Below are positions 51,584 through 61,692 of a stretch of DNA of 64,000 bases, piece after piece. The notes under the pieces are model-generated. The model saw only the letters and a program-made list of their open reading frames with translations. It made no database searches and had not been told where the DNA came from. The position numbers and the translations under genes are program-made. Source of the DNA: Sanguibacter keddieii (lineage in GTDB: Bacteria > Actinomycetota > Actinomycetes > Actinomycetales > Actinomycetaceae); NCBI RefSeq assembly GCF_001064145.1, contig NZ_JVOJ01000010.1:1-64000 (forward strand), given 5' to 3'. How positions within the stretch are numbered: position 1 is the first letter of the stretch; every line of letters starts with the position of its first letter.

Positions 51584-53506
51584 TCAGTGCGACAGCCCAC
51601 CTGTGACGATAAACCACGCACCCGCAAGGAACGCCATACAGCCTACCGCGAGGAGGCCTCGCCCCCAGGCAGGACGCACGATCGAGCGCAGCGTTGTGGA
51701 CACACCGACCCTCAGATCGGCAGCAAACGGCATGAGCCAGGCAGTCAGCATCATGAGCGCGGCGAGCGCCCACACGACGATCGCGGCTCGTGGGTCGCTC
51801 AGCCAGTAGTCCGTGCGATCGACACCGGTGGCTGCGACGACATCGGCGGGCCACGACCACAGGACGCGCCCCTCGCGCGAGTAGGACACGAAGGCCCAGA
51901 TCCCGTACGGAACGAGGCCTCCGACGACGAGGCCAAGCGCGGTCGATAGGATCGAGCGCACCAGCAGGATGGGCGACATGGCGATGACGGCGGCTGTGTC
52001 GCTAGCCTTCGCGCCTCGCAGGATCCGACGACGCTCCAGCCACCGTGACATCGCGCCGATCAGGCCGAAAGCGGTGAGTGCGATCCCCACGATCATGGAG
52101 CCGGTAAGACCCAAAAGGAAGGGCAGTGAGGCCAGGAGGGCCAGCAGCGCGGCGCCCGAGATCCATGCCCCCTTTGCGGTGGACGAGGCCCCGTCCACCG
52201 ACGCGACACCCGTCCCCATCGCCGGGTTGGGGTTCCACTGGGGGCCCATTGCCATCTGCTGCGGGGCGACTCCGGTCTGCGGATAGGGCTGTTGCCCGTA
52301 TCCGGGGACAAAACCGGGATCATACGCGCCCTGCGGACCCGGGTACTGAGGCTGAGCGTAGGGGGCCATGACCTCGGTGGGATCCGAGTTATCAACGCGC
52401 TGCCAGACGTCGGTGGCGTCATCGTGCCAGGCGACCTCCTCGGTGTCATCGGAACAGTCGCCATACCCCTGGGCTACCGACGCGGTGCCCACGACGTCGG
52501 TGTGGTCGTTGGCCGCCGTGAATTCCGAGGCGTCTCGGCGCGGATGCTGCGGATAGGAGACGGCGCGCGCGCCGGAGGCGTCCGGACGCTGCCCCGCGTC
52601 CTCCCACTCGGGAGGCGCGGCAATCTCCTGGGGGTCCGAGTTCACCATCTGCGTGCGCATGCCCGTGTCGAGCAGCTGCGCCCAGTTCACGGTCACGTAG
52701 TCGAGCTCGCCGGGTGCCCACCCGACGGCGCTCATGAGATCGGCAACAATCAGGGAAGGTGACGGACGATCGTCGGGATCGGGGGCGAGGCCGCCCGCGA
52801 GCACGTCTGCGACCATGGGGTGCAGTCCGGCCAGGTCGGGGTCCCCTTCGAGGACGCGCAGCATCGTGGCGGACACGTCGCCCTTGCCAAACGGCGGGCG
52901 CCCGGTGGCGCAGGACAGCAGGGTGGCGCACCACGCCCACCAGTCCGACTCCTTCGTGGCGCCGTGGCCCTGCAGGAGCTCGGGGGCGGTGTACCCGGCC
53001 GTGCCCGACACGAGGCCGGTGCTCGTGAGGTGCTGATCGGAGGTCGCCATCGCGATACCGAAGTCGATGAGGACCGGGCCGCGCGGCGAACAGATGATGT
53101 TGGAAGGCTTAATGTCGCGGTGGATGATGTTGGCGTGATGAACGGCCGCGATCGTGGACGCCAGGTGGTAGGACAGGGCGGCGACGCCGCGCAGAGGAAC
53201 CGGCCCCGAGACGAGGATTTCCGCGAGCGTGGGGCCCTCCACGTACTCCGAGACGACGAAAGGCTGGGAGGCCTCGGTTTCCGCATCGACGATGTGCGCG
53301 ACGAAGGGCGAGCGCACGGAGTTCACGGTGCGCGTCTCGCGCTCCAGGCGCTGGCGCGACTCCTCCGAGGCGGCCATCGCCGGGTGCATGGCTTTGAGGG
53401 CGACACGCGTGCCGCCCCCATCTTCGGCGAGCCAGACCGTTCCCGCGCCGCCCGTACCGAGCCGACGGATCAGCCTGTAGCCGCCCAGTTCCTCGCCTTC
53501 TTCCAC
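51584..53506 (-). CDS. Membrane Ser/Thr protein kinase with C-terminal multi-helix module
   Basis: The 640-aa protein has an N-terminal protein kinase domain (about 8-270): glycine loop LGTGGAGTVWLAE, lysine in VALKAM, catalytic HRDIKPSN and IDFGIAM, then GTAGYTAPELL. About 170 residues of Pro/Gln/Tyr-rich linker follow, then four predicted membrane helices to the end. It lacks the PASTA repeats of PknB-type kinases, so its ligand is unlike theirs. ATG at 53506 is used. It lies 61 bp upstream of the DsbA-like gene start on the same strand; both may be co-transcribed. It is a receptor-type kinase by layout. Confidence 0.88.
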   Translation of the reverse strand: MEEGEELGGYRLIRRLGTGGAGTVWLAEDGGGTRVALKAMHPAMAASEESRQRLERETRTVNSVRSPFVAHIVDAETEASQPFVVSEYVEGPTLAEILVSGPVPLRGVAALSYHLASTIAAVHHANIIHRDIKPSNIICSPRGPVLIDFGIAMATSDQHLTSTGLVSGTAGYTAPELLQGHGATKESDWWAWCATLLSCATGRPPFGKGDVSATMLRVLEGDPDLAGLHPMVADVLAGGLAPDPDDRPSPSLIVADLMSAVGWAPGELDYVTVNWAQLLDTGMRTQMVNSDPQEIAAPPEWEDAGQRPDASGARAVSYPQHPRRDASEFTAANDHTDVVGTASVAQGYGDCSDDTEEVAWHDDATDVWQRVDNSDPTEVMAPYAQPQYPGPQGAYDPGFVPGYGQQPYPQTGVAPQQMAMGPQWNPNPAMGTGVASVDGASSTAKGAWISGAALLALLASLPFLLGLTGSMIVGIALTAFGLIGAMSRWLERRRILRGAKASDTAAVIAMSPILLVRSILSTALGLVVGGLVPYGIWAFVSYSREGRVLWSWPADVVAATGVDRTDYWLSDPRAAIVVWALAALMMLTAWLMPFAADLRVGVSTTLRSIVRPAWGRGLLAVGCMAFLAGAWFIVTGGLSH

Positions 53507-53644
53507 GCCCTCAGCCTACCTGGACCCTCCCCCATCTGCGGCCACCCGCGCGGGACGGCCCCGGCCTCGTCCCTGAAAGTAACGGGCAAACACACGCTGT
53601 CAATCCACCATGTGGCCCGAACTGTACACCTGCGAGCGAGCGTG

Positions 53645-53660
53645 CTAACTTCACTGTTAG
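53645..53660. promoter_or_regulatory. Inverted repeat CTAAC-N6-GTTAG upstream of msmK-type gene
   Basis: The 16 bp around the short inverted repeat lie about 105 bp before the ATG of the ATPase gene, in the upstream region shared with the divergent kinase gene. It could be an operator of a sugar-responsive regulator, but no factor is identified. Confidence 0.25.
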
Positions 53661-53765
53661 TCGCGCGCGGAAGGATCCGCGTTCGCACTCCGTGGGCGAA
53701 GACGCTCCACGGTCACCCCACTACGGATCGTCCGGCACGTACCTGCCGGTGGGAAGGAAAACTCC

Positions 53766-54896
<1,131 letters not shown>

Positions 54897-54926
54897 CGCG
54901 TAGCGCTCACGCACAGCGATAATCAG

Positions 54927-54967
54927 CCCCGGCCTCGTCCACTCGTACCTCCAGGACGAGGCCGGGG
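54927..54967 (+). terminator. Hairpin terminator after msmK-type gene, built from two 13-mer copies
   Basis: A perfect 14-bp stem (ccccggcctcgtcc / ggacgaggccgggg) with a 13-base loop is followed by TTT. Both arms are exact copies of the recurrent 13-mer on opposite strands. Confidence 0.9.
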
Positions 54968-55060
54968 TTTCGCTATGCCCGCATGTGTTCTTGGCCGCGA
55001 CTAGCGCAGATACCGAGTCAGGGCTATACGCACGGCGTTCAAGATGAGACAATAGGCCCC

Positions 55061-56323
55061 ATGGCTTTGGACATTACGGCGGCCGCAGTCGACCCCGCCC
55101 TTTTGGACCTCCCGTGGGATGTTCCCCTCGAGGAGTGGCCCTCCAGCCTGCTCGCAGCACTTCCCCGCGGCATTTCCCGCCACGTCGTGCGCTTCGTGAA
55201 CCTGTCCGGTCGCGTGCTCGCGGTCAAGGAGATCGGTCCGACGGTCGCCCATCACGAGTACGACCGCCTGCGCGACCTGAAGCGCCTGGATGCCCCGTCC
55301 GTCCAGCCGGTCGCCGTCATCACGGGCCGCGAGACCCCCGAGGGCGAGGAACTCAACGCGGCTCTCATCACCGAGCACCTGCAGTTCTCCCTCCCCTACC
55401 GCGCGTTGTTTTCCCTGTCGATGCGCGAGGACACCGCGACGCGCCTCATCGACGCGCTCGCGCTTCTCCTCGTGCGCCTGCATCTCCTGGGCTTCTACTG
55501 GGGCGATGTCTCCCTGTCGAACACGCTGTTCCGTCGCGACGCGGGCGAGTTCGCCGCCTACCTGGTCGACGCCGAAACCGGCGAGCTGCACCCCAAGCTC
55601 ACCGACGGCCAGCGCGAGTACGACGTCGACCTGGCCCGCACGAACATCATCGGCGAGCTCATGGACCTCCAGGCCGGCGGGTTCTTCCCCGAAGACGCAG
55701 ACCCCATCTACGTCGGCGACCGCATCCGCACCCAGTACGACCTGCTGTGGACAGAAGTCACGGCCGAGGAGTCCATTCCCAACGATCAGCGCCAGTACCT
55801 GGTCAGTGAGCGTATCCGCCGCCTCAACGACCTCGGTTTTGACGTCGCCGAGCTGCGCATGTCCACCGATTCCTCCGGCGAGCGCCTCGTCATACAGCCC
55901 AAGGTGGTTGACGCCGGTCACCACAACCGCAAGTTCATGCGCCTGACCGGCATGGACGTCGGTGAACACCAGGCGGCGCGCCTCCTCGCCGACATCGACG
56001 TGTGGCGCGCGACGAGCGGCCTCCAGGACCTTTCCCTTGAGCAGGCTGCCCACGAGTGGCTCACCGACGTGTTTGCCCCCGTCGTGCGCGCGATTCCGCG
56101 CGAGCTGGCGGGCAAGCTGGAGCCCGCGCAGCTCTACCACGAGTATCTCGAGCACCGCTGGTACATGGCCCAGCAGGCCGGCCACGACGTGTCACGAGAC
56201 GACGCCCTGGCCTCGTACGTGGAGACGATTCTGCCGTCCAAGCGCGACGAGGCCGTCCTCATCGAACCCGGTCCGGGTCGCGCGTCTATGCTCAGCGCCG
56301 AGGCGCACCCCGACCTATGGTGA
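55061..56323 (+). CDS. DUF4032 protein, kinase-like fold in N-terminal half
   Basis: The 420-aa protein matches actinobacterial DUF4032 proteins. A region like lipopolysaccharide-kinase folds lies at about 25-170: RVLAVKEIGPTVAHHEYDRLRDL, where the lysine could bind ATP, a hydrophobic LLLVRLHLLGFYWGDVSLSNT, which resembles the HxDxxxxN catalytic loop with W-G-D-x-S-x-x-N, and YLVDAETGEL. The DUF4032 C-terminal part (LWTEVTAEESIPNDQRQYLVS) follows. Kinase activity is inference. ATG at 55061 is chosen by family length. The GDPD gene begins 40 bp downstream, suggesting an operon. Confidence 0.88.
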   Translation: MALDITAAAVDPALLDLPWDVPLEEWPSSLLAALPRGISRHVVRFVNLSGRVLAVKEIGPTVAHHEYDRLRDLKRLDAPSVQPVAVITGRETPEGEELNAALITEHLQFSLPYRALFSLSMREDTATRLIDALALLLVRLHLLGFYWGDVSLSNTLFRRDAGEFAAYLVDAETGELHPKLTDGQREYDVDLARTNIIGELMDLQAGGFFPEDADPIYVGDRIRTQYDLLWTEVTAEESIPNDQRQYLVSERIRRLNDLGFDVAELRMSTDSSGERLVIQPKVVDAGHHNRKFMRLTGMDVGEHQAARLLADIDVWRATSGLQDLSLEQAAHEWLTDVFAPVVRAIPRELAGKLEPAQLYHEYLEHRWYMAQQAGHDVSRDDALASYVETILPSKRDEAVLIEPGPGRASMLSAEAHPDLW

Positions 56324-56363
56324 GGGAACAGTTCGTCCCGTCCCATTCACGTTAGGAGCACCT

Positions 56364-57107
56364 ATGTCTGAATTTCCCCGCATCTTTGCCCACCGGGGCG
56401 CGTCCTCCCTGGCTCCCGAGAACACGATCGCCGCGTTCGCCAAGGCCATGGAGGTCGGCGCACGGTGGTTCGAGTTCGACGTGGACATCACGGGCGACGG
56501 CTCACTGATCGTCATTCACGACGACACCCTGGACCGCACGACGACGGGGTCCGGATCGTACTACCAGCTCGGGTTCTCTGACATCCGACGACTGGACGCG
56601 GGCCGCTGGTTCTCGGACACGTACCGCTTCGAGCGCATTCCCGAGGCCACCGACGTGCTCGCCTTCGCGCACGCTCAGCAGATGGGCGCGAACCTGGAGA
56701 TCAAGCCCTGCGCGGGCGGTGATCGCCTGCGCGAGCGCTTGATTGAGGCCCTGGCCGTCACTCTCGCCGGCGACAAGATTCCGTCCCGACTCATCGTGTC
56801 TTCCTTCGACCACGATCTCCTCGCGGCCTTCCACGAGGCGTGCCCGACAGTTGCGCTCGGCTGGCTCATTGAGCGCGCCTCCGAGGAGTGGCGCGAGGGC
56901 GCGGCCGCCCTGGGTGCGGCAGCGATCCACCCGGGCGTCGAGGGCCTCACCGAGTCCGACGTGCGCGCCATGCGCGACGCGGGCTTCGAGGTCAACGTGT
57001 GGACCGTCAACGACGTCGAGCAGGCCCGTGAGCTGGCCTCGTGGGGCGTCACAGGTATCTTCACGGATCGCCCACAGGACTTCCCCGCCGAGGCCCTGAA
57101 GGCCTGA
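56364..57107 (+). CDS. Glycerophosphodiester phosphodiesterase
   Basis: The 247-aa enzyme hydrolyses glycerophosphodiesters to glycerol 3-phosphate and an alcohol. It has the catalytic histidine and metal site in IFAHRGASSLAPENT, FEFDVDITGDGSLIVIHDDT with the second metal pair, LDRTTTGSG, and LEIKP. Its TIM-barrel length is full and no signal peptide is seen, so it acts in the cytoplasm. It follows DUF4032 and ends at a bidirectional terminator. Its product feeds the same pool as the glycerol kinase. Confidence 0.94.
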   Translation: MSEFPRIFAHRGASSLAPENTIAAFAKAMEVGARWFEFDVDITGDGSLIVIHDDTLDRTTTGSGSYYQLGFSDIRRLDAGRWFSDTYRFERIPEATDVLAFAHAQQMGANLEIKPCAGGDRLRERLIEALAVTLAGDKIPSRLIVSSFDHDLLAAFHEACPTVALGWLIERASEEWREGAAALGAAAIHPGVEGLTESDVRAMRDAGFEVNVWTVNDVEQARELASWGVTGIFTDRPQDFPAEALKA

Positions 57108-57198
57108 CGGATACGGGCGCGGCCTGCGCCCGCACCACCACCCTGAATTCCCGGCGAATACGTGCGCGGCCTATGTCCGCGCCACCACCAACAGATAG

Positions 57199-57232
57199 GG
57201 CAGCCGGGGTCGCGTGAGCGACCCCGGCTGCC
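57199..57232. terminator. Bidirectional hairpin terminator between GDPD and the 401-aa gene
   Basis: A perfect 15-bp stem (ggcagccggggtcgc and complement) closes a GTGA tetraloop and is followed by TTTA. The flanking genes are convergent. Confidence 0.9.
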
Positions 57233-57256
57233 TTTACGTATGCCGCTGACGACTTC

Positions 57257-58462
57257 TTAGGCCTCGCCTGCGCGGCGCGCGAAGCGCCTGGAGACGTGCT
57301 TGGCCAGGGACAGCTCGGCGATCGAGTCGACGACCATCAGGCCGCCCACGATGCCCGCGAAACGCATCCAGCCCGAGCGAGGCGAGGAGGCGCGCACGGC
57401 GGCAACCAGCATGCCGGTGCCGACGATGGCCTCGGCGGCGACGGCGGCGTGAATGATCCACGGGCGTTCGACGGCCACGGACTCGTAGGAGTTCCACAGG
57501 GGCTTCACGACCGACTGCGGCTGGCCCATCATGATGTCGACGCTGCGGCCGATCGCGTTGGAAATGCCGCGAGCCAAGTGCACGGAGACGCCCTCGACGT
57601 CCTCGAGGTCGGTGGTGCCCAGGAGGAAGCCGGCAACGGAGCCGGGCAGACCGAGGGCGCGCACGACCTTCCACACGGATTCCTCGCCGGTCGTGGCCAC
57701 GGACGCCCACAGGGCGTCGGCGTCCGAGCCGGGGACGGCCTCGGCGATCTCCAGGAGATCGAGGCGGTCGCCCACCAGGTCGATGACCTCGCCGGGCAGT
57801 TCAGCGGTGCGGTCGTGTCCGCCGGGAACGATCGCAGCGTCCATGCCCCAGTTGTGGGAGATGATGTGCTCGAGGTGGTCGTCGGTAACCAGGAAGACCT
57901 GGAATTCACCGTCCGTCACGGAGAGAGTCACGAGCGGCAGGTCGCCGAAGTTCCAGCCCTCCTTCTCGGCGGGCAGCTCAGCGAGAAGCGCGCGGTGCCC
58001 CTCTGCAAGCTCGAGGTCACCGAGATCCACGCCCTCAAGGGCCGCCAGGAGCGGTACGGACGACGCGGGGGTACGGCCAATCTCGACGATGCGAGTCGGG
58101 ATGGGTTCGACGGCCGCAGCATCCTCCTCATCGGAGGGCCACACCTTGCCCAGCGGCGAGTCGCCCTCGGGCAGGTGGTCGGCCGTCGCGTTACCGATGC
58201 GCACCTCGGCGTCGAAAAGGATGGCGAGTTCGTCGGCCAGTTCGGCGGGGGTCGGGCCGGGAACGACCTCAGTTGATCCGGCGGGCACGGTAGCGACGCG
58301 CTCCTTATCGACCGCGACGTTCAAGCCCAGCATCTGCGGCGAGGAGGGGAACCACTCAAGCTGGGCGAGGATCGAACGATCCTTCAGCTCGCCAGCGACC
58401 ACGCTGGGGTCCAGATCGTGGCCGATAATCATGCCTTCAATGCGGGTCCAGTCCTGGGCCAT
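57257..58462 (-). CDS. Uncharacterised 401-aa protein with C-terminal membrane anchor
   Basis: I do not recognise the family. The soluble first 300 residues start AQDWTRIEGMIIGHDLDPSV and are acidic (pI low by eye), with a mixed alpha/beta pattern (LVTLSVTDGEFQVFLVTDDH, then LEHIISHNWGMDAAIV). Two hydrophobic helices end the protein (about 335-355 and 365-385, IIHAAVAAEAIVGTGMLVAA and MRFAGIVGGLMVVDSIAEL), placing the rest on one side of the membrane. ATG at 58462 follows GGAAGGTAGTGAC. The gene is isolated between a terminator and the next leftward gene, 100 bp upstream. A large acidic soluble region on a two-helix anchor could be a regulator, but no claim is made. Confidence 0.6.
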   Translation of the reverse strand: MAQDWTRIEGMIIGHDLDPSVVAGELKDRSILAQLEWFPSSPQMLGLNVAVDKERVATVPAGSTEVVPGPTPAELADELAILFDAEVRIGNATADHLPEGDSPLGKVWPSDEEDAAAVEPIPTRIVEIGRTPASSVPLLAALEGVDLGDLELAEGHRALLAELPAEKEGWNFGDLPLVTLSVTDGEFQVFLVTDDHLEHIISHNWGMDAAIVPGGHDRTAELPGEVIDLVGDRLDLLEIAEAVPGSDADALWASVATTGEESVWKVVRALGLPGSVAGFLLGTTDLEDVEGVSVHLARGISNAIGRSVDIMMGQPQSVVKPLWNSYESVAVERPWIIHAAVAAEAIVGTGMLVAAVRASSPRSGWMRFAGIVGGLMVVDSIAELSLAKHVSRRFARRAGEA

Positions 58463-58562
58463 GTCACTACCTTCCTATCCGTGGTGACACCATCTCACCA
58501 CACTTTGTTCCATTGTGGCGCGTGGCACGCACTTTTGCTCGCCCGCGCGGTCAGAGATGAGA

Positions 58563-59336
58563 TTATTTTTCTTCCGTGCCGCCCCATTCGACGACCGTGA
58601 AGCCGCTGCGCGTCGGAGTGGGCCCGAAGACCTGAGGCGTGACCACCTCGTTCGCGTCCGCCGCACGGATCGTCATAAACACCCGAATGAAGGTGTCGGG
58701 CTCAACCGGCGCCCCGGCCTCGTCCGTGAAGCTGTACGTCGCCTGACTCGCGTAGGAGGAGGCGTCGAAGGACACGAACGTGTACTCGTTGGCGCGGATG
58801 CGCGGTGCCCAGTAGGTGATGAAGTCGGCCGCCTCCTTGTCGGTCAGCCCCAGCAGCGCCAGCTTCTCCTCCAGGAAAGGCACGGCGTCCTCGCGCGCAA
58901 CAATGAACCCCTGGCGCGGAGCCTCCAGCGTCATCTCCCCATCCCAGAACAACGACGGATACGTCCGCCCACCCTGATCCGTCAGCGTTCCGTCGGGCGA
59001 AGCCGTCACCGTCCACGAGGCCTGGGTTCCCCGATCCGTCGTCTCCTGGGTGTCCGGGGCCGGGTACACCGTACCCAACTCACCCTCCACGTCAAGAGAC
59101 ACCGTCAACGACTGCTCACGCTCGGGATACACATACAACACAGGCTTGTAAGCAAGTTGGGGGACGCTGCTCGGCGAGGGAGAAGGCGACACGGGATCAT
59201 TCATATTCTCGCAGGCTCTATCCCCACTCGCGCACTCGTTCGGGTCAATCAGGGGAACCAAGCCGAAGATGATCGCGGCAGTAGCGACCAGCGCGCCGAC
59301 AATGACACAAACGATCGTGATCACTGTTTTTTTCAT
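58563..59336 (-). CDS. Membrane-anchored extracytoplasmic protein of an uncharacterised widespread family
   Basis: The 257-aa protein begins KKTVITIVCVIVGALVATAA, one membrane helix, then a Ser/Pro linker (residues about 45-60) and an extracellular domain. The domain has the pattern KPVLYVYPEREQSLTVSLD, GTLTDQGGRTYPSLFWDGEM, GFIVAREDAVPFLEEKLALLGLT, ITYWAPRIRANEYTFVSFD and ends with GFTVVEWGGTE. I know this pattern from uncharacterised proteins of Gram-positive gut and oral bacteria, but recall no function. ATG at 59336 is the likely start; an upstream ATG at 59408 in the same frame adds a poorly fitting segment. It is divergent from flotillin. Confidence 0.7.
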   Translation of the reverse strand: MKKTVITIVCVIVGALVATAAIIFGLVPLIDPNECASGDRACENMNDPVSPSPSPSSVPQLAYKPVLYVYPEREQSLTVSLDVEGELGTVYPAPDTQETTDRGTQASWTVTASPDGTLTDQGGRTYPSLFWDGEMTLEAPRQGFIVAREDAVPFLEEKLALLGLTDKEAADFITYWAPRIRANEYTFVSFDASSYASQATYSFTDEAGAPVEPDTFIRVFMTIRAADANEVVTPQVFGPTPTRSGFTVVEWGGTEEK

Positions 59337-59570
59337 AGCTCCCGTGCCTCTCCCACAGCCCACCATCGGACGTTCCTCCCACGAGACAACGATCCCGCGC
59401 TCCCCCATTGTAAGCAGCCCTGCTGCCCGCTTTCAATGAGGTCGCCGTGTGAACGCGACGCAGCCACGGCCTCGTCACCCAAGAATGAGACAATGCATTG
59501 AGTCACACGCCCGACACTGCTATCCTGGCCCGTTACGCGGCTCTACGGACAAGGGGGCCGCATCCCTCAC

Positions 59571-61052
59571 GTGAAAGCAGCTATCATGCCTCTCCTCAGC
59601 ACCGCAGCGATCGCCGTCGCCGCCACTGTCTTTTTCCTCCTATTCCTGTGGGCGAGCTTCGTCTCCGCGTCGCCGGGCGAAATTAAGGTGATCTCCGGCC
59701 CCCGAGGCCAGCGCGTCCTCCACGGCAAGACGGGCTGGAAGGTCCCCCTGTTGGAGCGCGTGGACACCATGACCGCCTCGATGATTTCCGTCGACGCTCA
59801 GACCACGGACTTCGTCCCGACGAACGACTACATCAACGTGCGCGTCGACGCGGCCGTCAAGGTCCGTATTGCGACCGATGACCCGACGCTCTTCCGCGCT
59901 GCGACGCGTAACTTCCTCTACAAGACGACCTCCGAGATTTCCGAGGAGGTGCGTGACACCCTGGAGGGCCACCTGCGCGCCATCATCGGCCAGATGCGAC
60001 TGACTGACATCATCACCGACCGCGCTGCCTTCTCCGAGCGCGTCCAGGAGAACGCGAAGCAGGACCTGGAGGAGATGGGCCTCGAGATCGTCGCGTTCAA
60101 CATCCAGAACGTCACCGACCAGAACGGCGTCATCGATAACCTCGGTATCGACAACACCGAGCAGATCCGCAAGACCGCGGCCATCGCGAAGGCGAACGCC
60201 CAGAAGGAGGTCGCGCAGGCGACCGCCGTCGCCCAGAAGGAAGCCAACGACGCGCAGGTCGCCTCGCAGCTGGAAATCGCTCAGAAGCAGACGGACCTCG
60301 CCAAGCGCCAGGCCGCACTCAAGGTCGAGGCCGACACCGAGAAGGCGAAGGCCGACGCCGCCTACGAGATCCAGTCGCAGATTCAGCGCCGCGACATCGA
60401 GCGCGAGACCGCGCAGGCCGACATCGTCAAGCAGGAGCAGCAGGCCGTCATCAAGGAGAAGGAAGTCGTCGTCACCAAGCAGGCCCTGCAGGCCGAGGTG
60501 AACGCGAAGGCCGACGCCGACCGCTACGCCGCCGAGAAGGCGGCCGACGCGGCCCTGTACGCGCGTCAGCGCCAGGCCGAGGCCGAGGCGTTCGAGCGCA
60601 CCAAGAAGGCAGACGCCGACAAGCAGGCCATGCTCGCGGAAGCCCAGGGTATCGAGGCTCGAGGCCGCGCCGAGGCCTCCGCGATCGGCGCCAAGCTGAC
60701 GGCCGAGGCCGAGGGCCTCGAAAAGAAGGCCATCGCTATGACGAAGATGAACCAGGCGGCCGTCCTCGAGATGTACTTCCGTGCCCTGCCCGAGGTGGCG
60801 CGCGCCGTGGCCGAGCCGCTGTCCAAGGTCGACACGATCACCATGTACGGCGAGGGCAACAACGCCCAGATGGTCGGCGACATTACGAAGTCGATCAGCC
60901 AGATCAACGCGGGCCTGGGCGATTCGCTGGGCCTGGACCTGCAGCAGCTGTTCACGGCGCTCGTGGGCGCCAAGGTCGTCTCCCCGACGATCTCCGACGC
61001 GGTTGCGGAGGGCGTGCGCGACGCCTCCATCCCGAATCCTCCGCAGGAGTGA
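59571..61052 (+). CDS. Flotillin/SPFH-family membrane-scaffold protein
   Basis: The 493-aa protein has one hydrophobic helix (about 8-32), an SPFH domain (about 35-200: VSASPGEIKVISGPRGQR, VDAQTTDFVPTNDYINVRVD, EEMGLEIVAFNIQNVTDQNG) and a long Ala/Glu/Lys-rich coiled-coil region with repeated AEAEAFERTKKADADKQAML-type stretches (about 200-390). It is a flotillin: membrane-raft-like scaffold that recruits partners. GTG at 59571 is used; ATG at 59586 is an alternative, and no clear ribosome site separates them. NfeD, the usual partner, was not seen. Confidence 0.92.
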   Translation: MKAAIMPLLSTAAIAVAATVFFLLFLWASFVSASPGEIKVISGPRGQRVLHGKTGWKVPLLERVDTMTASMISVDAQTTDFVPTNDYINVRVDAAVKVRIATDDPTLFRAATRNFLYKTTSEISEEVRDTLEGHLRAIIGQMRLTDIITDRAAFSERVQENAKQDLEEMGLEIVAFNIQNVTDQNGVIDNLGIDNTEQIRKTAAIAKANAQKEVAQATAVAQKEANDAQVASQLEIAQKQTDLAKRQAALKVEADTEKAKADAAYEIQSQIQRRDIERETAQADIVKQEQQAVIKEKEVVVTKQALQAEVNAKADADRYAAEKAADAALYARQRQAEAEAFERTKKADADKQAMLAEAQGIEARGRAEASAIGAKLTAEAEGLEKKAIAMTKMNQAAVLEMYFRALPEVARAVAEPLSKVDTITMYGEGNNAQMVGDITKSISQINAGLGDSLGLDLQQLFTALVGAKVVSPTISDAVAEGVRDASIPNPPQE

Positions 61053-61115
61053 GCGCGGCTCGTGCTCAACGCGGGCAGTAGCTACGACCGCTTGTGAAGC
61101 GGGCCGCTCGTGATA

Positions 61116-61145
61116 CGGGGCGGGATCCGACGGGGTCCCGCCCCG
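61116..61145 (+). terminator. Hairpin terminator after flotillin gene
   Basis: A 10-bp perfect stem (cggggcggga / tcccgccccg) with a ten-base loop lies about 60 bp past the stop; no T tract follows. Confidence 0.7.
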
Positions 61146-61235
61146 CTGCTATCCCCAGTTTTCCCGCCGTCGGTGCCCCACCCCACTATCGGCGCTCCAC
61201 CCCACTGTTACACCCCTCCCCCCTCCCCAAAAATA

Positions 61236-61342
61236 GTCGCACGTAATTTAATCCGGTCACTTTTTGAGATAGCTAGAAAACGTTGCAATTCCAACGACGC
61301 TATTTCATACCTTGAAGTAGCCACGGGGGAATTACGTGCGAC
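61236..61342. mobile_element. Candidate MITE-like element: 107 bp with 13-bp terminal inverted repeats
   Basis: gtcgcacgtaatt at 61236-61248 is perfectly inverted at 61330-61342 (aattacgtgcgac), around an AT-rich core unlike the surrounding DNA. No target-site duplication is visible and no other copy was noticed. The 708-bp gap from 61053 to 61760 holds this element, a pyrimidine-rich stretch at 61200-61230, copy B of the structured repeat and two terminators; no gene is seen. Confidence 0.4.
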
Positions 61343-61551
61343 GTTGGTGGGAAACCATCATGCCTCGCAACCTGGTTTGCCTCGTTGCAGCCACCACGAG
61401 AACCTAGAATTCAAGACCACTGGAACGCCCGCAACACCTAGCAGCTCAAGCAGGTCCAGGGACCCCACCAGCGGCCACCTGCTCGAATGGGCCCTCCGCA
61501 CGCGGATAGGTTGCGACGATCCGGAGAGCGCAGAAGGTCCGGAGAGCCGCG

Positions 61552-61661
61552 CCGCGGTGCCGGTGGGCGGCGGCGGGGCCTGGCCGGGCTTCGAGGCGAC
61601 GCGCCGAGCCTTTAGGCTCGCAGCGCGGACGGCTCGCGGGCGGGCCGCCGCCCACGGGCGC
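61552..61661 (+). repeat. GC-rich structured intergenic repeat, copy B (most complete)
   Basis: It reads cgcggtgccggtgggcgg, then cggcggggcctggccggg, a hairpin cgagcc-ttta-ggctcg at 61605-61620, then gcgcggacggctcgcggg and ends gccgcccacgggcgc. The outer parts (ggtgggcggcggc and gccgccgcccac) are inverted copies, giving an extended stem when single-stranded. The aldolase terminator follows within 35 bp. Confidence 0.85.
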
Positions 61662-61692
61662 ATCAAGCAGCCCGGCCCAGCAAACACAACGA

